DNA of 64,000 bases from CAVWQV01 sp963757115. Lineage in GTDB: Bacteria > Pseudomonadota > Alphaproteobacteria > Acetobacterales > Acetobacteraceae. The translations under genes and the position numbers were made by a program. This document shows, piece after piece, positions 44,210 to 53,265 of the stretch (position 1 is its first letter; every line of letters begins with the position of its first letter). Under the pieces are notes generated by a model. That model was not told the DNA's origin. It saw nothing but the letters and a program-made list of their open reading frames with translations, and searched no databases. The stretch covers positions 372,001-436,000 of the forward strand of contig CAVWQV010000006.1 in NCBI GenBank assembly GCA_963757115.1, given 5' to 3'.

Positions 44210-45595
44210 GTGTTCGAGTCGCTTTCCGAAAAGCTAGGCGGGGTCTTCGACCGGCTGCGCGGGCGCGGCGCTCTTTCCGAAACCGATGTAAACGAGGCGC
44301 TCCGGGAGGTCCGGCTGGCGCTGCTCGATGCCGATGTCGCCTTGCCTGTGGTTCGCGAGTTCATCAGCAAGGTGCGCGAGCGGGCGGTCGGGACGGAGGT
44401 GCTCGATAGCGTTTCGCCGGGCCAGCAGGTCGTCAAGATCGTCAACGACGTGATGATCGAGCAGTTGGGCGGGGCCGGCGCGGTGCCGCTCGACCTCAAC
44501 GCTCCGGCGCCCATACCGATCCTGATGGTGGGCCTCCAGGGGTCCGGCAAGACGACCACTGCGGGCAAGCTCGGCCTGCGCTTGCGCCAACGGTTGCGCC
44601 GGCGCGTGCTGCTGGCGAGCCTCGATACTCAGCGGCCTGCCGCGCAGCTCCAGCTGGCGCAGCTCGCGGAACGGGCCGGCGTGCCGAGCCTGCCGATCGT
44701 GCCGGGCGAAACGCCCGTGCAGATCGCCCGCCGTGCGATGGAGGCGGGGCGGCGCGAAGGGTTCGACGTGGTCATCCTCGACACGGCCGGCCGGCTGTCG
44801 ATCAACCAGGAGTTGATGGCTGAGGTCACCGAGATCCGCGCGGCCAGCAACCCGGTCGAGACCTTGCTCGTGGTCGACGCGATGACCGGCCAGGACGCCG
44901 TGAACACCGCCAAGGCGTTCAACGAGGCGCTCGGTGTCACGGGCATCGTGTTGACCCGCATGGACGGCGACGCCCGGGGGGGTGCGGCACTTTCCATGCG
45001 CGCGGTGACCGGCGCGCCGATCAAACTCACCGGCGTCTCGGAAAAGCTGGATGGGCTCGAGGACTTCCATCCCGAGCGTGTCGCCGGCCGCATTCTCGGC
45101 ATGGGCGATATCGTGGGCCTGGTGGAAAAGGCCTCCGAGACGGTCGACGAGGAGGAGGCCGAGAAGCTCGCCCGCAAGATGGCCAAGGGGCAGTTCGACT
45201 TGGAGGACTACGGCAAGCAGCTCAAGCAGATCACCAAGATGGGTAGCCTGTCGGGAATACTCGGGATGCTGCCGGGCATCGGCAAGCTCAAGGGGCAGAT
45301 CGAAGACGCCAATCTCGACACGGCGATCCTGAAGCGGCAGGGGGCGATCATCTCGTCGATGACGCCGAAGGAGCGGCGCACCCCCGATATCATCAAGGCG
45401 AGCCGCAAGAAGCGCATCGCGGCCGGGTCGGGTACTTCCGTCCAGGAGGTCAACAAGCTGCTCAAGCAGTTCGACGACATGTCGACCATGATGAAGCGAA
45501 TGAACAAGCTCGGGCAGAAGGGACTGATGCGGCACGGGCTATCGGCTTTGATGCCGAAGGGCATGGCGGCACCGCGGAGCGGGCGGCCATTTTGA
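44210..45595 (+). CDS. ffh: Signal recognition particle protein Ffh
   Basis: A 461-residue SRP54 GTPase that targets membrane proteins cotranslationally with FtsY and 4.5S RNA. The N domain starts MFESLSEKLGGVFDRLRGRG. G-domain motifs are GLQGSGKTTTAGKLG, DTQRPAAQLQLAQLAE, VILDTAGRLS and LTRMDGDARGGAAL. The M domain is Met-rich (MGSLSGILGMLPGIGKLKGQ, MSTMMKRMNKLGQKGLMRHG). The start is GTG. It opens the ffh-rpsP-rimM-trmD-rplS block. Confidence 0.97.
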   Translation: MFESLSEKLGGVFDRLRGRGALSETDVNEALREVRLALLDADVALPVVREFISKVRERAVGTEVLDSVSPGQQVVKIVNDVMIEQLGGAGAVPLDLNAPAPIPILMVGLQGSGKTTTAGKLGLRLRQRLRRRVLLASLDTQRPAAQLQLAQLAERAGVPSLPIVPGETPVQIARRAMEAGRREGFDVVILDTAGRLSINQELMAEVTEIRAASNPVETLLVVDAMTGQDAVNTAKAFNEALGVTGIVLTRMDGDARGGAALSMRAVTGAPIKLTGVSEKLDGLEDFHPERVAGRILGMGDIVGLVEKASETVDEEEAEKLARKMAKGQFDLEDYGKQLKQITKMGSLSGILGMLPGIGKLKGQIEDANLDTAILKRQGAIISSMTPKERRTPDIIKASRKKRIAAGSGTSVQEVNKLLKQFDDMSTMMKRMNKLGQKGLMRHGLSALMPKGMAAPRSGRPF

Positions 45596-45660
45596 TAATC
45601 ACCAACATCCGTCATCCCAAAGGCCGGGATGCCGCGTGCAACGAAGGAGTGCCAAAGGTA

Positions 45661-45999
45661 ATGGGTCTTAAGATACGCCTCGCTCGGGCGGGCGCGAAGA
45701 AGCGTCCGTACTACCACATCGTGGTGGCCGACAGCCGAAGCCCGCGCGACGGGCGGTTTCTCGAGAAGCTGGGGAGCTACAACCCCATGCTGCCGACCGA
45801 TCATGCGGACCGGGTGCGCTTGCAGGACGAGCGCATCCAGCACTGGCTTGGGGAGGGCGCCATCGCAACCGACCGGGTGGCCCGCTTCATCGGCCGTGCC
45901 GGCCTCGCATCCATGCCGCCCGTCCGCGAGCAGCCCGTGAAGTCCGCGCCGAAGAAGCGCGCGCAGGAGCGGGCTAAAGCCGCGGCTCCGGCAGGCTGA
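45661..45999 (+). CDS. rpsP: 30S ribosomal protein S16
   Basis: A 112-residue ribosomal protein: MGLKIRLARAGAKKRPYYHI, DSRSPRDGRFLEKLGSYNP and VRLQDERIQHWLGEGAIATD. A Lys/Ala tail (KSAPKKRAQERAKAAAPAG) is typical of alphaproteobacterial S16. The internal ATG giving MGLKIRL is preferred to an in-frame extension upstream that lacks similarity. Confidence 0.96.
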   Translation: MGLKIRLARAGAKKRPYYHIVVADSRSPRDGRFLEKLGSYNPMLPTDHADRVRLQDERIQHWLGEGAIATDRVARFIGRAGLASMPPVREQPVKSAPKKRAQERAKAAAPAG

Positions 46000-46009
46000 C
46001 CGGGCGCGG

Positions 46010-46549
46010 ATGGCGGGCAAGCGCATCCTAATGGGCGTGGTTGGCAGGCCGCACGGCGTAAAGGGCTTGGTGCGCGTGGCGAGCTATGCCGCCGAGCCGG
46101 CGAGCCTGAGCGTGTACGGGCCCCTCTGGGATGAGCGCGACAGGCGGTTCGCCCTGACGTGGCGGGGTGACGGCGTCGCGGCGTTGGCGGAGATCATCGG
46201 GGAGCAGCGCGTTCCCATTGCCGACCGCAACACGGCCGCCCGGCTCACCAATACCCGCCTTTATCTCGATCGCGACCAACTTCCCCCCGCGGCAGCGGAG
46301 GAGTTCTACCTCGCCGACCTCGAAGGCATGGCGGCGCTGGACGAGGCGGGCGTCGTCCTCGGCACCGTTGCTGCCGTGCATGACTACGGCGCCGGGGCCA
46401 GCCTGGAGATCGCGCGTCCGCCGGCTCCCCCCGTCCTGGTGCCGTTCACGCGCGCCTGCGTGCCCGAGATCGATCCGGAAGCGGGGCGGTTGCGCGTCGT
46501 GCTGCCATACGAGGCGGTCGTCGCGGAAGGCGAGGGTGCCGCTGCATGA
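46010..46549 (+). CDS. rimM: Ribosome maturation factor RimM
   Basis: A 179-residue 16S processing factor that binds S19. The N-terminal RimM barrel is ILMGVVGRPHGVKGLVRVAS, with NTAARLTNTRLYLDRDQLPP. The PRC barrel is FYLADLEGMAALDEAGVVLG. It lies 10 nt after rpsP and overlaps trmD by 4 nt. Confidence 0.93.
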   Translation: MAGKRILMGVVGRPHGVKGLVRVASYAAEPASLSVYGPLWDERDRRFALTWRGDGVAALAEIIGEQRVPIADRNTAARLTNTRLYLDRDQLPPAAAEEFYLADLEGMAALDEAGVVLGTVAAVHDYGAGASLEIARPPAPPVLVPFTRACVPEIDPEAGRLRVVLPYEAVVAEGEGAAA

Positions 46550-47268
46550 GCTGGCGCGCGACGGTATTGACGCTGTTTCCCTCTATGTTTCCGGGGCCGC
46601 TCGGCCATTCGCTCGCGGGGCGGGCGGCGGCGGCCGGACGCTGGTCCGTTGAGGCGATCGACATCCGCGACCATACCTCGGGGCGACACCGCAGCGTGGA
46701 CGATGCCCCGTTCGGCGGCGGTGCCGGCATGGTGCTGCGGGCCGACGTGCTGGATGCCGCACTCGGCGCGGTCGCCGACGAACGGCCTCTCGTGCTGCTG
46801 ACGCCGCGCGGGCGGTGCTTCACCCAGGCGGACGCGCAGCGCTTCGCCGCCGGTCCGGGTGTGGTGCTGGTCTGCGGCCGCTACGAGGGCGTGGATCAGC
46901 GCGTGGTCGAGGCGCGCGGCCTGCAGGAGCTGAGCGCCGGCGACTACGTGCTGTCCGGCGGTGAGATCGCCGCAATGGCGCTGCTCGACGCATCCGTGCG
47001 ATTGCTGCCCGGCGTGATGGGCGCCGCAGCGAGCGCCGCCGAGGAAAGCTTTGCCGGCGGGCTCCTCGAGTATCCGCACTACACGCGCCCGGCCGAGTGG
47101 CAAGGGCGCGCGGTGCCGGACGTGCTGCTATCCGGTCGGCATGCCGACATCGCCCGTTGGCGGCTCGAACAAGCCGAGCAGGTCACGCGCGAACGCCGGC
47201 CCGACCTGTGGGCGGCCTATGCAGGGAACAGGGCGACCTTGGCTGTCGGCAATACGGCCGGATCGTAG
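46546..47268 (+). CDS. trmD: tRNA (guanine-N1)-methyltransferase TrmD
   Basis: A 240-residue SPOUT methyltransferase that makes m1G37 in tRNA. Landmarks: TVLTLFPSMFPGPLGHSLAG, VDDAPFGGGAGMVLRADVL, LLTPRGRCFTQADAQRFA, VCGRYEGVDQRVVEAR and the knot DYVLSGGEIAAMALLDASVR. The TRPAEWQGRAVPDVLLSG segment is also invariant. Its start overlaps the rimM stop. Confidence 0.96.
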   Translation: MSWRATVLTLFPSMFPGPLGHSLAGRAAAAGRWSVEAIDIRDHTSGRHRSVDDAPFGGGAGMVLRADVLDAALGAVADERPLVLLTPRGRCFTQADAQRFAAGPGVVLVCGRYEGVDQRVVEARGLQELSAGDYVLSGGEIAAMALLDASVRLLPGVMGAAASAAEESFAGGLLEYPHYTRPAEWQGRAVPDVLLSGRHADIARWRLEQAEQVTRERRPDLWAAYAGNRATLAVGNTAGS

Positions 47269-47292
47269 GAATTGAGTGAAGGGATCAGGTTG

Positions 47293-47703
47293 ATGAACAT
47301 TCTCCAGCGCTTCGAAGCCGATCAGATGGCCCAGCTGGCGGCCGGGCGCGCCGTGCCGGCGTTCCAGGCCGGCGACACGGTGCGGGTTGCCGTCAGGGTG
47401 GTCGAAGGCGAGCGCGCCCGGGTGCAGAATTTCGAGGGGGTGTGCATCGCGCGCTCGAACAAAGGCATCAACAGCAACTTCACCGTCCGCAAGATCAGCT
47501 ACGGCGAGGGCGTCGAGCGGGTGTTCCCGCTGTACTCGCCGCTGATCGCAGAGATCGCGGTGGTGCGTCGCGGCGATGTGCGCCGTGCCAAGCTGTATTA
47601 TCTCCGCGGGCGCAGCGGCAAGTCGGCGCGCATTGCCGAGAAGGCCCGCGCGGTGCCCGGCACGACCGCCGAACCGCGTGACGAGCCCGCCGCGGCGGAA
47701 TAG
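47293..47703 (+). CDS. rplS: 50S ribosomal protein L19
   Basis: A 136-residue ribosomal protein with FQAGDTVRVAVRVVEGERAR, VQNFEGVCIARSNKGINSNF, TVRKISYGEGVERVFPLYSP and VVRRGDVRRAKLYYLRGRSG. The N-terminus is MNILQRFEADQMAQL; an in-frame start seven codons upstream is less likely. Acidic tail (EPRDEPAAAE). Confidence 0.96.
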   Translation: MNILQRFEADQMAQLAAGRAVPAFQAGDTVRVAVRVVEGERARVQNFEGVCIARSNKGINSNFTVRKISYGEGVERVFPLYSPLIAEIAVVRRGDVRRAKLYYLRGRSGKSARIAEKARAVPGTTAEPRDEPAAAE

Positions 47704-47732
47704 GTTACAGTTTGAACTTGAAGGAGGGGCTG

Positions 47733-49145
47733 ATGTCCGGCGCCGTACCCCGCACGCTGTATGATAAGGTCTTCGACAGCCACGTGGTGGAGCGGCTCCC
47801 CGACGGGACCTGCGTGCTGTACATCGATCGCCACCTCGTGCATGAAGTGACCAGCCCGCAGGCGTTCGAAGGCCTGCGCTTGGCCGGCCGCCGAGTCCGT
47901 CGACCGGACGCGACGATCGCGGTCGCGGACCACAACATCGCTACCACCGACCGCCGCGCGGGCATCAAGGAAGAGGACAGCCGGATCCAGGTGGAAACAC
48001 TGGAGCGCAACGTCCGCGAGTTCGGCGTGCCCTACTTTCCCGTGATGGACGTGCGGCAGGGGATCGTTCACATCATCGGGCCGGAGCAGGGAATATCCTT
48101 GCCTGGCATGACGATCGTTTGCGGCGACAGTCACACCTCGACGCACGGCGCCTTGGGCGCGCTCGCCTTCGGCATCGGCACCTCCGAGGTCGAGCATGTC
48201 CTGGCCACGCAGACCTTGTTGCAGAAGAAATCGAAGAACATGCTCGTGGCGGTCGACGGGGTGCTCCCGTTCGGCACCACGGCCAAGGACCTGGTGCTCG
48301 CGGTCGTCGGGCGGATCGGCACGGCGGGCGGCACCGGCCACGTCATCGAGTTCGGCGGCGACGCAATGCGCGCGCTCGACATGGCGGGTCGGATGACCGT
48401 GTGCAATATGTCGATCGAGGCGGGAGCCAGGGCCGGGCTGATCGCGCCGGACGAAACGACGTTCGACTATGTCCGTGGCCGGCCCTATGCGCCGCGAGGC
48501 GAAGCGTTCGAGCAGGCCGTCGCGTACTGGCGGACGCTGCCGAGCGATCCCGGCGCGAACTACGACAAGACCGAGCGCCTGGACGCCGCCGCCATAGCAC
48601 CGATGGTGACGTGGGGCACCAGCCCGGAAGCGGTATTGCCGATCACCGGCGCGGTGCCGGACCCGAATGACGCCGCCGATGAGGCGAGCCGGGCGCAGAT
48701 GCAGCGCATGATCGAGTACATGGGCCTCGCACCGCGCCAGCGGCTCGAGGACGTGCCGGTGGACGTAGTATTCATCGGCTCCTGCACCAACGGCCGGCTC
48801 GAAGACATCCGGGCTGCCGCCGCGGTGGCGCGGGGCCGCAAGGTGGCCTCCGGCGTGCGGGCCCTCGTGGTGCCGGGGTCCGGCGTGGTCAAGCAGCAGG
48901 CGGAGGCGGAAGGGCTCGACCGCGTGCTCGCGGAAGCCGGGTTCGAGTGGCGCGAAGCGGGCTGCTCCATGTGCCTCGGCATGAACCCCGACAAGCTCAC
49001 TCCCGGCCAGCGCTGCGCCAGCACGTCCAACCGCAACTTCGAGGGCCGTCAGGGTCCGGGCGGACGGACGCACCTGTTGTCCCCCGCCATGGCGGCGGCA
49101 GCCGCGGTCACCGGGCACCTCGCCGACGTGCGGCAGTTCGGGTAG
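47733..49145 (+). CDS. leuC: 3-isopropylmalate dehydratase large subunit
   Basis: A 470-residue aconitase-family subunit that with LeuD isomerises 2- to 3-isopropylmalate in leucine synthesis. The 4Fe-4S Cys residues are in FIGSCTNGRLED and CSMCLGMNPDKLTPGQRC. Other landmarks are ADHNIATTDR, GDSHTSTHGALGALAFGIGT and TSNRNFEGRQGPGGRTHLL. The start is set by GAAGGAGGGGCTG before ATG. It lies 29 nt after rplS. Confidence 0.97.
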   Translation: MSGAVPRTLYDKVFDSHVVERLPDGTCVLYIDRHLVHEVTSPQAFEGLRLAGRRVRRPDATIAVADHNIATTDRRAGIKEEDSRIQVETLERNVREFGVPYFPVMDVRQGIVHIIGPEQGISLPGMTIVCGDSHTSTHGALGALAFGIGTSEVEHVLATQTLLQKKSKNMLVAVDGVLPFGTTAKDLVLAVVGRIGTAGGTGHVIEFGGDAMRALDMAGRMTVCNMSIEAGARAGLIAPDETTFDYVRGRPYAPRGEAFEQAVAYWRTLPSDPGANYDKTERLDAAAIAPMVTWGTSPEAVLPITGAVPDPNDAADEASRAQMQRMIEYMGLAPRQRLEDVPVDVVFIGSCTNGRLEDIRAAAAVARGRKVASGVRALVVPGSGVVKQQAEAEGLDRVLAEAGFEWREAGCSMCLGMNPDKLTPGQRCASTSNRNFEGRQGPGGRTHLLSPAMAAAAAVTGHLADVRQFG

Positions 49146-49152
49146 GGCGCCG

Positions 49153-49776
49153 ATGGAACCGTTCACCGCCCTGACCGCGCCTGCTGCCCCGCTGCCGCTG
49201 GCCAACGTGGACACCGACAAGATCATCCCGGCGCGCTTCCTCAAGACGATCAAGCGCAGCGGCCTCGGCGTGCATCTGTTCGACACCTTGCGCTACGACG
49301 GCGACGGCCGGGAGCGGCCGGAGTTCGTGTTGAACCAGGAACCATATCGGCATGCGCAGATCCTGATTGCGCACGAGAACTTCGGCTGCGGCTCCTCGCG
49401 CGAGCACGCGCCGTGGGCGCTGCTCGACTTCGGCATCCGCTGCGTCATTGCGCCCGATTTCGCCGACATTTTCTACAATAACTGTTTCAAGAACGGCATC
49501 CTCCCGTTGCGCCTGCCGCGCGCGGTCTGCGACCAGCTGATGCAGGACGCCAAGCTCGGCGGCAACGCGCGTCTTACGGTCGATCTCGCGCGGCAGGTGG
49601 TGATCCGGCCGAATGGCGAGGAAATCGGCTTCGACATCGACCCGTTCCGTAAACACCTCCTGCTGCACGGCCTCGACGACATCGGCCAAACGATGCAGCA
49701 CGCGCCCAAAATCGACGCCTTCGAGCAGGACCGCGCGCGCAACCATGCTTGGCTGCCGGGAATTACCGCCGGCTGA
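49153..49776 (+). CDS. leuD: 3-isopropylmalate dehydratase small subunit
   Basis: A 207-residue swivel-domain partner of LeuC. Landmarks: LANVDTDKIIPARFLKTIKR, NFGCGSSREHAPWALLDFGI, FADIFYNNCFKNGILPLRLP and HGLDDIGQTMQHAPKIDAFE. It follows leuC by 7 nt. Confidence 0.96.
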   Translation: MEPFTALTAPAAPLPLANVDTDKIIPARFLKTIKRSGLGVHLFDTLRYDGDGRERPEFVLNQEPYRHAQILIAHENFGCGSSREHAPWALLDFGIRCVIAPDFADIFYNNCFKNGILPLRLPRAVCDQLMQDAKLGGNARLTVDLARQVVIRPNGEEIGFDIDPFRKHLLLHGLDDIGQTMQHAPKIDAFEQDRARNHAWLPGITAG

Positions 49777-49800
49777 TCCGTTCACTAAGGAAAAACGCGC

Positions 49801-50912
49801 ATGGCCGCGAATAAGAAGCTGCTGGTGCTGCCGGGTGACGGGATCGGGCCGGAAGTGATGCGGGAGGTGCGCCGGGTCGTCGAGTGGATGGACCGGCGGC
49901 GCACCGTTTCGTTCGATATCACTGAAGACCTCGTCGGCGGTTCCGCTATCGATGCGCGCGGCGTGCCGATCACGGAGGAAACGCTGCAAGCCGCGCGAGA
50001 GGCAGACGCCATCCTGTTCGGTGCGGTGGGCGGCCCGAAATGGGACGGGCTCGGGTTCGACAAGCGACCGGAGCTAGCTATCCTTTCGTTGCGAAAGGAG
50101 CTTGATCTATTTGCCAATCTCCGCCCTGCCTTGGTGCTCGACCCGCTGGTGGACGCCAGCACTCTAAAGCCCGACGTGGTGCGCGGGCTCGACCTCATGA
50201 TCGTGCGCGAGAGCACGGGCGGCATCTATTTCGGCGAGCCGCGCGGCGTTCAACGGCTGCCCGACGGGCAGGAGCGGGGCTACGACACCGAGAGCTACAC
50301 GACGAGCGAGATCGAGCGCGTGGCCCGCGTCGGCTTCGAGCTTGCGCGTAAGCGACGGAACCGCGTCACCAGCGTGGAAAAGGCCAACGTAATGCAAAGC
50401 GGCCTGTTCTGGCGCAAGGTGGTGACCGCGCTGCATCAGCGCGAGTTTGCCGATGTCGAGCTGTCGCACATGTACGCGGACAATTGCGCGATGCAGCTGG
50501 TGCGCAACCCCCGCCAGTTCGATGTCATCGTGACCAGCAATCTGTTCGGCGACCTGCTGTCGGATCTGGCGTCCATGCTGACCGGCAGCCTCGGGATGCT
50601 GCCTTCGGCGACCTTAGGCTCGCCGGACGGGTCCGGCGCAGGCTCGCGCTATACGAGCCGATTCACGGCAGCGCACCCGACATCGCGGGCAAGGGTGTCG
50701 CCAATCCCTTGGCGCAGGTGCTGAGTTTCGCCATGCTGCTCCGTTACTCCTTCGAGATGGACGAGGATGCTGCGCTGATTGAGCGGGCCTGCAGCAATGT
50801 GCTTGCGAGCGGCCTGCGCACTGCCGACGTGATGGCGCCCGGCACCGCGAAGGTGGGCACCAGCGTCATGGGCGAGGCGATCCTGCGGGAGCTCGACAAA
50901 CTCGCCGCGTGA
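49801..50912 (+). CDS. leuB: 3-isopropylmalate dehydrogenase (frameshifted)
   Basis: The NAD-dependent oxidative decarboxylase of leucine synthesis. Landmarks: LLVLPGDGIGPEVMREVRRV, AILFGAVGGPKWD, LMIVRESTGGIYFGEPRG, RVTSVEKANVMQSGLFWRKV, VELSHMYADNCAMQLVRNP and FGDLLSDLASMLTGSLGMLP. Near 50628-50645 one base is missing (length 3n+2). After it the other frame reads LALYEPIHGSAPDIAGKGVA and ends VMGEAILRELDKLA. Repaired length is about 370 residues. With leuC and leuD intact, the frameshift is more likely an error than an auxotrophy. Confidence 0.94.
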
Positions 50913-50965
50913 CGCCGTGGTCGCCTTGCCCCTGGGCGAGGCATCGGCTACATCGGCGGCCTTCG

Positions 50966-51042
50966 GCGCCCGTAGCTCAATTGGATAGAGCACCAGACTA
51001 CGGATCTGGGGGTTGGGAGTTCGAATCTCTCCGGGCGCGCCA
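50966..51042 (+). tRNA. tRNA-Arg (anticodon ACG)
   Basis: A 77-nt cloverleaf with acceptor GCGCCCG pairing CGGGCGC, D-arm around TAGCTCAATTGGATAGAGCA, anticodon stem CCAGA/TCTGG with loop CTACGGA (anticodon ACG, read as inosine-CG), T-arm GGGAG/CTCTC with loop TTCGAAT, discriminator G and an encoded CCA. It lies 53 nt after leuB. Confidence 0.95.
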
Positions 51043-51236
51043 TTACCTTTCCGTGTGCGCCGCGTTGAAACGCTGTCGAGCGAAAACTGCGCTTTGGCCG
51101 AGACGTTTCGCGTTCACGAACCCTTCTTTGCGGACCGGAGCAGGAATGTCCCGCTCCTCAGGCAGGTCAGTCCGCGTCCAGCGCGGCCGGCTTGCTGACC
51201 CAATCGCAAGGAAACTTGTCTAGCGGAGACACGAGC

Positions 51237-51812
51237 ATGGCTTCCGACACCCTTAAAGGCCTGAAGGTCGCAATCCTGATCACGGACGGTTTCGAGCAAG
51301 TGGAGATGACCGAACCACGCAAGGCGCTGGGCGACGCCGGGGCCGAGACCCGCATCATCTCGCCCAAGGATGGCAAGGTGAAGGCCTGGAAGTTCACGGA
51401 ATGGGGCGACGAGTTCCAGGTGGATGCTTCTCTGAGCGCCGCCCGACCCGAAGACTTCGATGCCCTGTTGCTGCCCGGTGGCGTGCTGAACCCCGACACG
51501 CTCCGCACCGTGCCGGAGGCGGTCGCGTTCGCGAAGGCATTCTTCGAAGCGGGCAAGCCCGTGGCATCGATCTGTCACGGTCCCTGGACGATCCTCGAAG
51601 CGGGGTTCGCGCGCGGGCGGCGCATGACGTCATGGCCCTCGCTCAAGACCGACCTGAAGAATGCAGGCGCGGAGTGGGTGGATCAGGAGGTTGTCGTCGA
51701 CCAGGGCCTGGTTACCAGCCGCAAGCCGGACGACATTCCCGCTTTCAATCGCGAGGTGATCCGATTGTTCGGGGGTGCGCGCGAGCGGTCGCGGCAAGCA
51801 GCGGCCGAGTGA
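51237..51812 (+). CDS. DJ-1/PfpI family protein (type 1 glutamine amidotransferase-like)
   Basis: A 191-residue DJ-1/PfpI protein resembling YhbO/PfpI. The acidic residue is in LITDGFEQVEMTEPRKALGD and the reactive Cys in VASICHGPWTILEAG (Cys-His). Such proteins act as deglycases, chaperones or peptidases in oxidative and carbonyl stress. The start ATG (MASDTLKGLKVA) follows a GCGGAGACACGAG. Its stop overlaps the next gene's GTG start. Confidence 0.9.
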   Translation: MASDTLKGLKVAILITDGFEQVEMTEPRKALGDAGAETRIISPKDGKVKAWKFTEWGDEFQVDASLSAARPEDFDALLLPGGVLNPDTLRTVPEAVAFAKAFFEAGKPVASICHGPWTILEAGFARGRRMTSWPSLKTDLKNAGAEWVDQEVVVDQGLVTSRKPDDIPAFNREVIRLFGGARERSRQAAAE

Positions 51813-52705
51813 GCCCTTCAATTGGCGCTGCCCCCCGCGCCAATCCAACACCGGGAGCGAGTAGCGTTGAGCGGCGCCCGTTCGGCCCGGAGCATCGCAG
51901 CGTCTCGGTGATCGGCCAGGGAACGTGGTACATCGACGAAGCGCACCGACCGACCGCTGTGGGTGCGCTGCGCCGCGGCCTTGACCTCGGCATGACCCAT
52001 ATCGATACGGCTGAGATGTATGGTGACGCTGAGGAGGTGGTCGGGGACGCGATCGCCGGGCGGCGTGACGAGGTGTTTCTCGTCTCGAAGGTCTTGCCCA
52101 GCAACGCCTCACGCGCGGGCACGGTGGCGGCCTGCGAGCGATCGCTCGCCCGCCTCCGGACCGACCGACTGGATTGCTACCTCCTGCACTGGCCCGGCCG
52201 CCATCCGCTCGAAGACACCTTCTCGGCTTTCGAGCAGCTTCGCACCCAAGGTAAGATCCTCTCCTGGGGCGTGAGCAATTTCGACGTCTCCGACCTCGAA
52301 GCGGCTTGGGGGGCCGGAGGCCAGGGCCACCTCGCCTGCAACCAGATCCTCTACCATTTGGGGGAGCGCGCGATCGAGCACGCCGTTCTTCCATGGTGCG
52401 AGGACCATGGGATCGCCGTCGTGGCCTACAGCCCATTTGGTCACGGCAGCTTCCCAGGCCGCGGCACCGAAGGCGGTCGCGTGCTGGAGGAGATCGCGGC
52501 GAGCCATGGCGCGACCCCCCGGCAGGTGGCGCTCCGATTCCTGGTGCGGCGACCGTCCTTGTTCGCCATCCCCAAGGCGTCAAGCCCTGACCACACTGCC
52601 GAAAACGCCGGGGCGGGACAGCTGCATCTGACCGAGGCCGATCTCGCCCGGATCGACCAGGCGTTTCCAAGGGACCCGAAACCACGCCGGCTGCCAATGC
52701 TCTAG
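51809..52705 (+). CDS. Aldo/keto reductase
   Basis: A 298-residue NADPH-dependent carbonyl reductase. The catalytic tetrad is visible: Asp and Tyr in THIDTAEMYGDAEEVVGDAI, Lys in FLVSKVLPSNAS and His in DCYLLHWPGRHPLEDT. The cofactor end is RFLVRRPSLFAIPKASSPDH. A GTG start overlaps the upstream stop (GTGA). Pairing with DJ-1 suggests a carbonyl-detoxification operon. Confidence 0.9.
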   Translation: MSPSIGAAPRANPTPGASSVERRPFGPEHRSVSVIGQGTWYIDEAHRPTAVGALRRGLDLGMTHIDTAEMYGDAEEVVGDAIAGRRDEVFLVSKVLPSNASRAGTVAACERSLARLRTDRLDCYLLHWPGRHPLEDTFSAFEQLRTQGKILSWGVSNFDVSDLEAAWGAGGQGHLACNQILYHLGERAIEHAVLPWCEDHGIAVVAYSPFGHGSFPGRGTEGGRVLEEIAASHGATPRQVALRFLVRRPSLFAIPKASSPDHTAENAGAGQLHLTEADLARIDQAFPRDPKPRRLPML

Positions 52706-52908
52706 GCGGAACTGGTCTGGGCCGTGCTCACGCCCGGATCGCGGGCAATGCTCAGACCGAGAGCCCCTGGTAGCAAAGGCGACCATCGTTGATGACGATC
52801 GTAGCCGGCATCCCTCCCTAGTTCGCTCATCCGCCATCACACAATTTCGAGTTGAGCCGCGCCGTGACCCGGTGCCATCCTGTCATTAAACAGGTTTGGG
52901 AGGGTGCG

Positions 52909-53188
52909 ATGACCGTTCAGGTCCAGGGTGACAGCCAGGAGGCCGTGGCCTTCGGCTTGATGCAGTGCGTCCTGTTCGCCGCCGGGTCGCGGCAACCACG
53001 ATCATCCGTTTCCGGCCGGCAGCACCTTGCTGCGTGGCCAGGGGGCCTGCAGTGAGCGGGAAATCCTGGCGCTGTTCGCGCGCTGCCTCCGGGTAGTGCA
53101 AGGAGGCAGCCCCGACGCGCTCGAGACAAGCCATCACGCCGGAGCGGGAGCGGTCACACCCAGCGAAGCGGCACAGCTTCACTCCTGA
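52909..53188 (+). CDS. Small protein of unknown function, frameshifted
   Basis: An ATG behind GGGAGGGTGCG opens MTVQVQGDSQEAVAFGLMQC, an amphipathic helical N-terminus. About 75 nt later (near 52983) the frame changes. The new frame reads SEREILALFARCLRVVQGGS and ends in PSEAAQLHS. The two helices together recall a group of ~80-90-residue hypothetical proteins in alphaproteobacteria that I cannot name. The total is 3n+1 nt, like the other lesions. Confidence 0.45.
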
Positions 53189-53265
53189 CGAGCTAGCCGG
53201 GGGCGCTTTGTCGCCGAGCGCCTGCGCTGCATAGATGCTCCCGCGCTCCTGCGAGCGCGGGGTTC

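Noticed and set aside
44234..45535. 433-codon open frame antisense to ffh
   Set aside because: It runs against a perfect Ffh reading frame; His/Arg/Asp-rich composition typical of antisense high-GC frames.
47598..49286. 562-codon open frame antisense to leuC
   Set aside because: LeuC is canonical on the plus strand; this frame has no domain or ribosome site.
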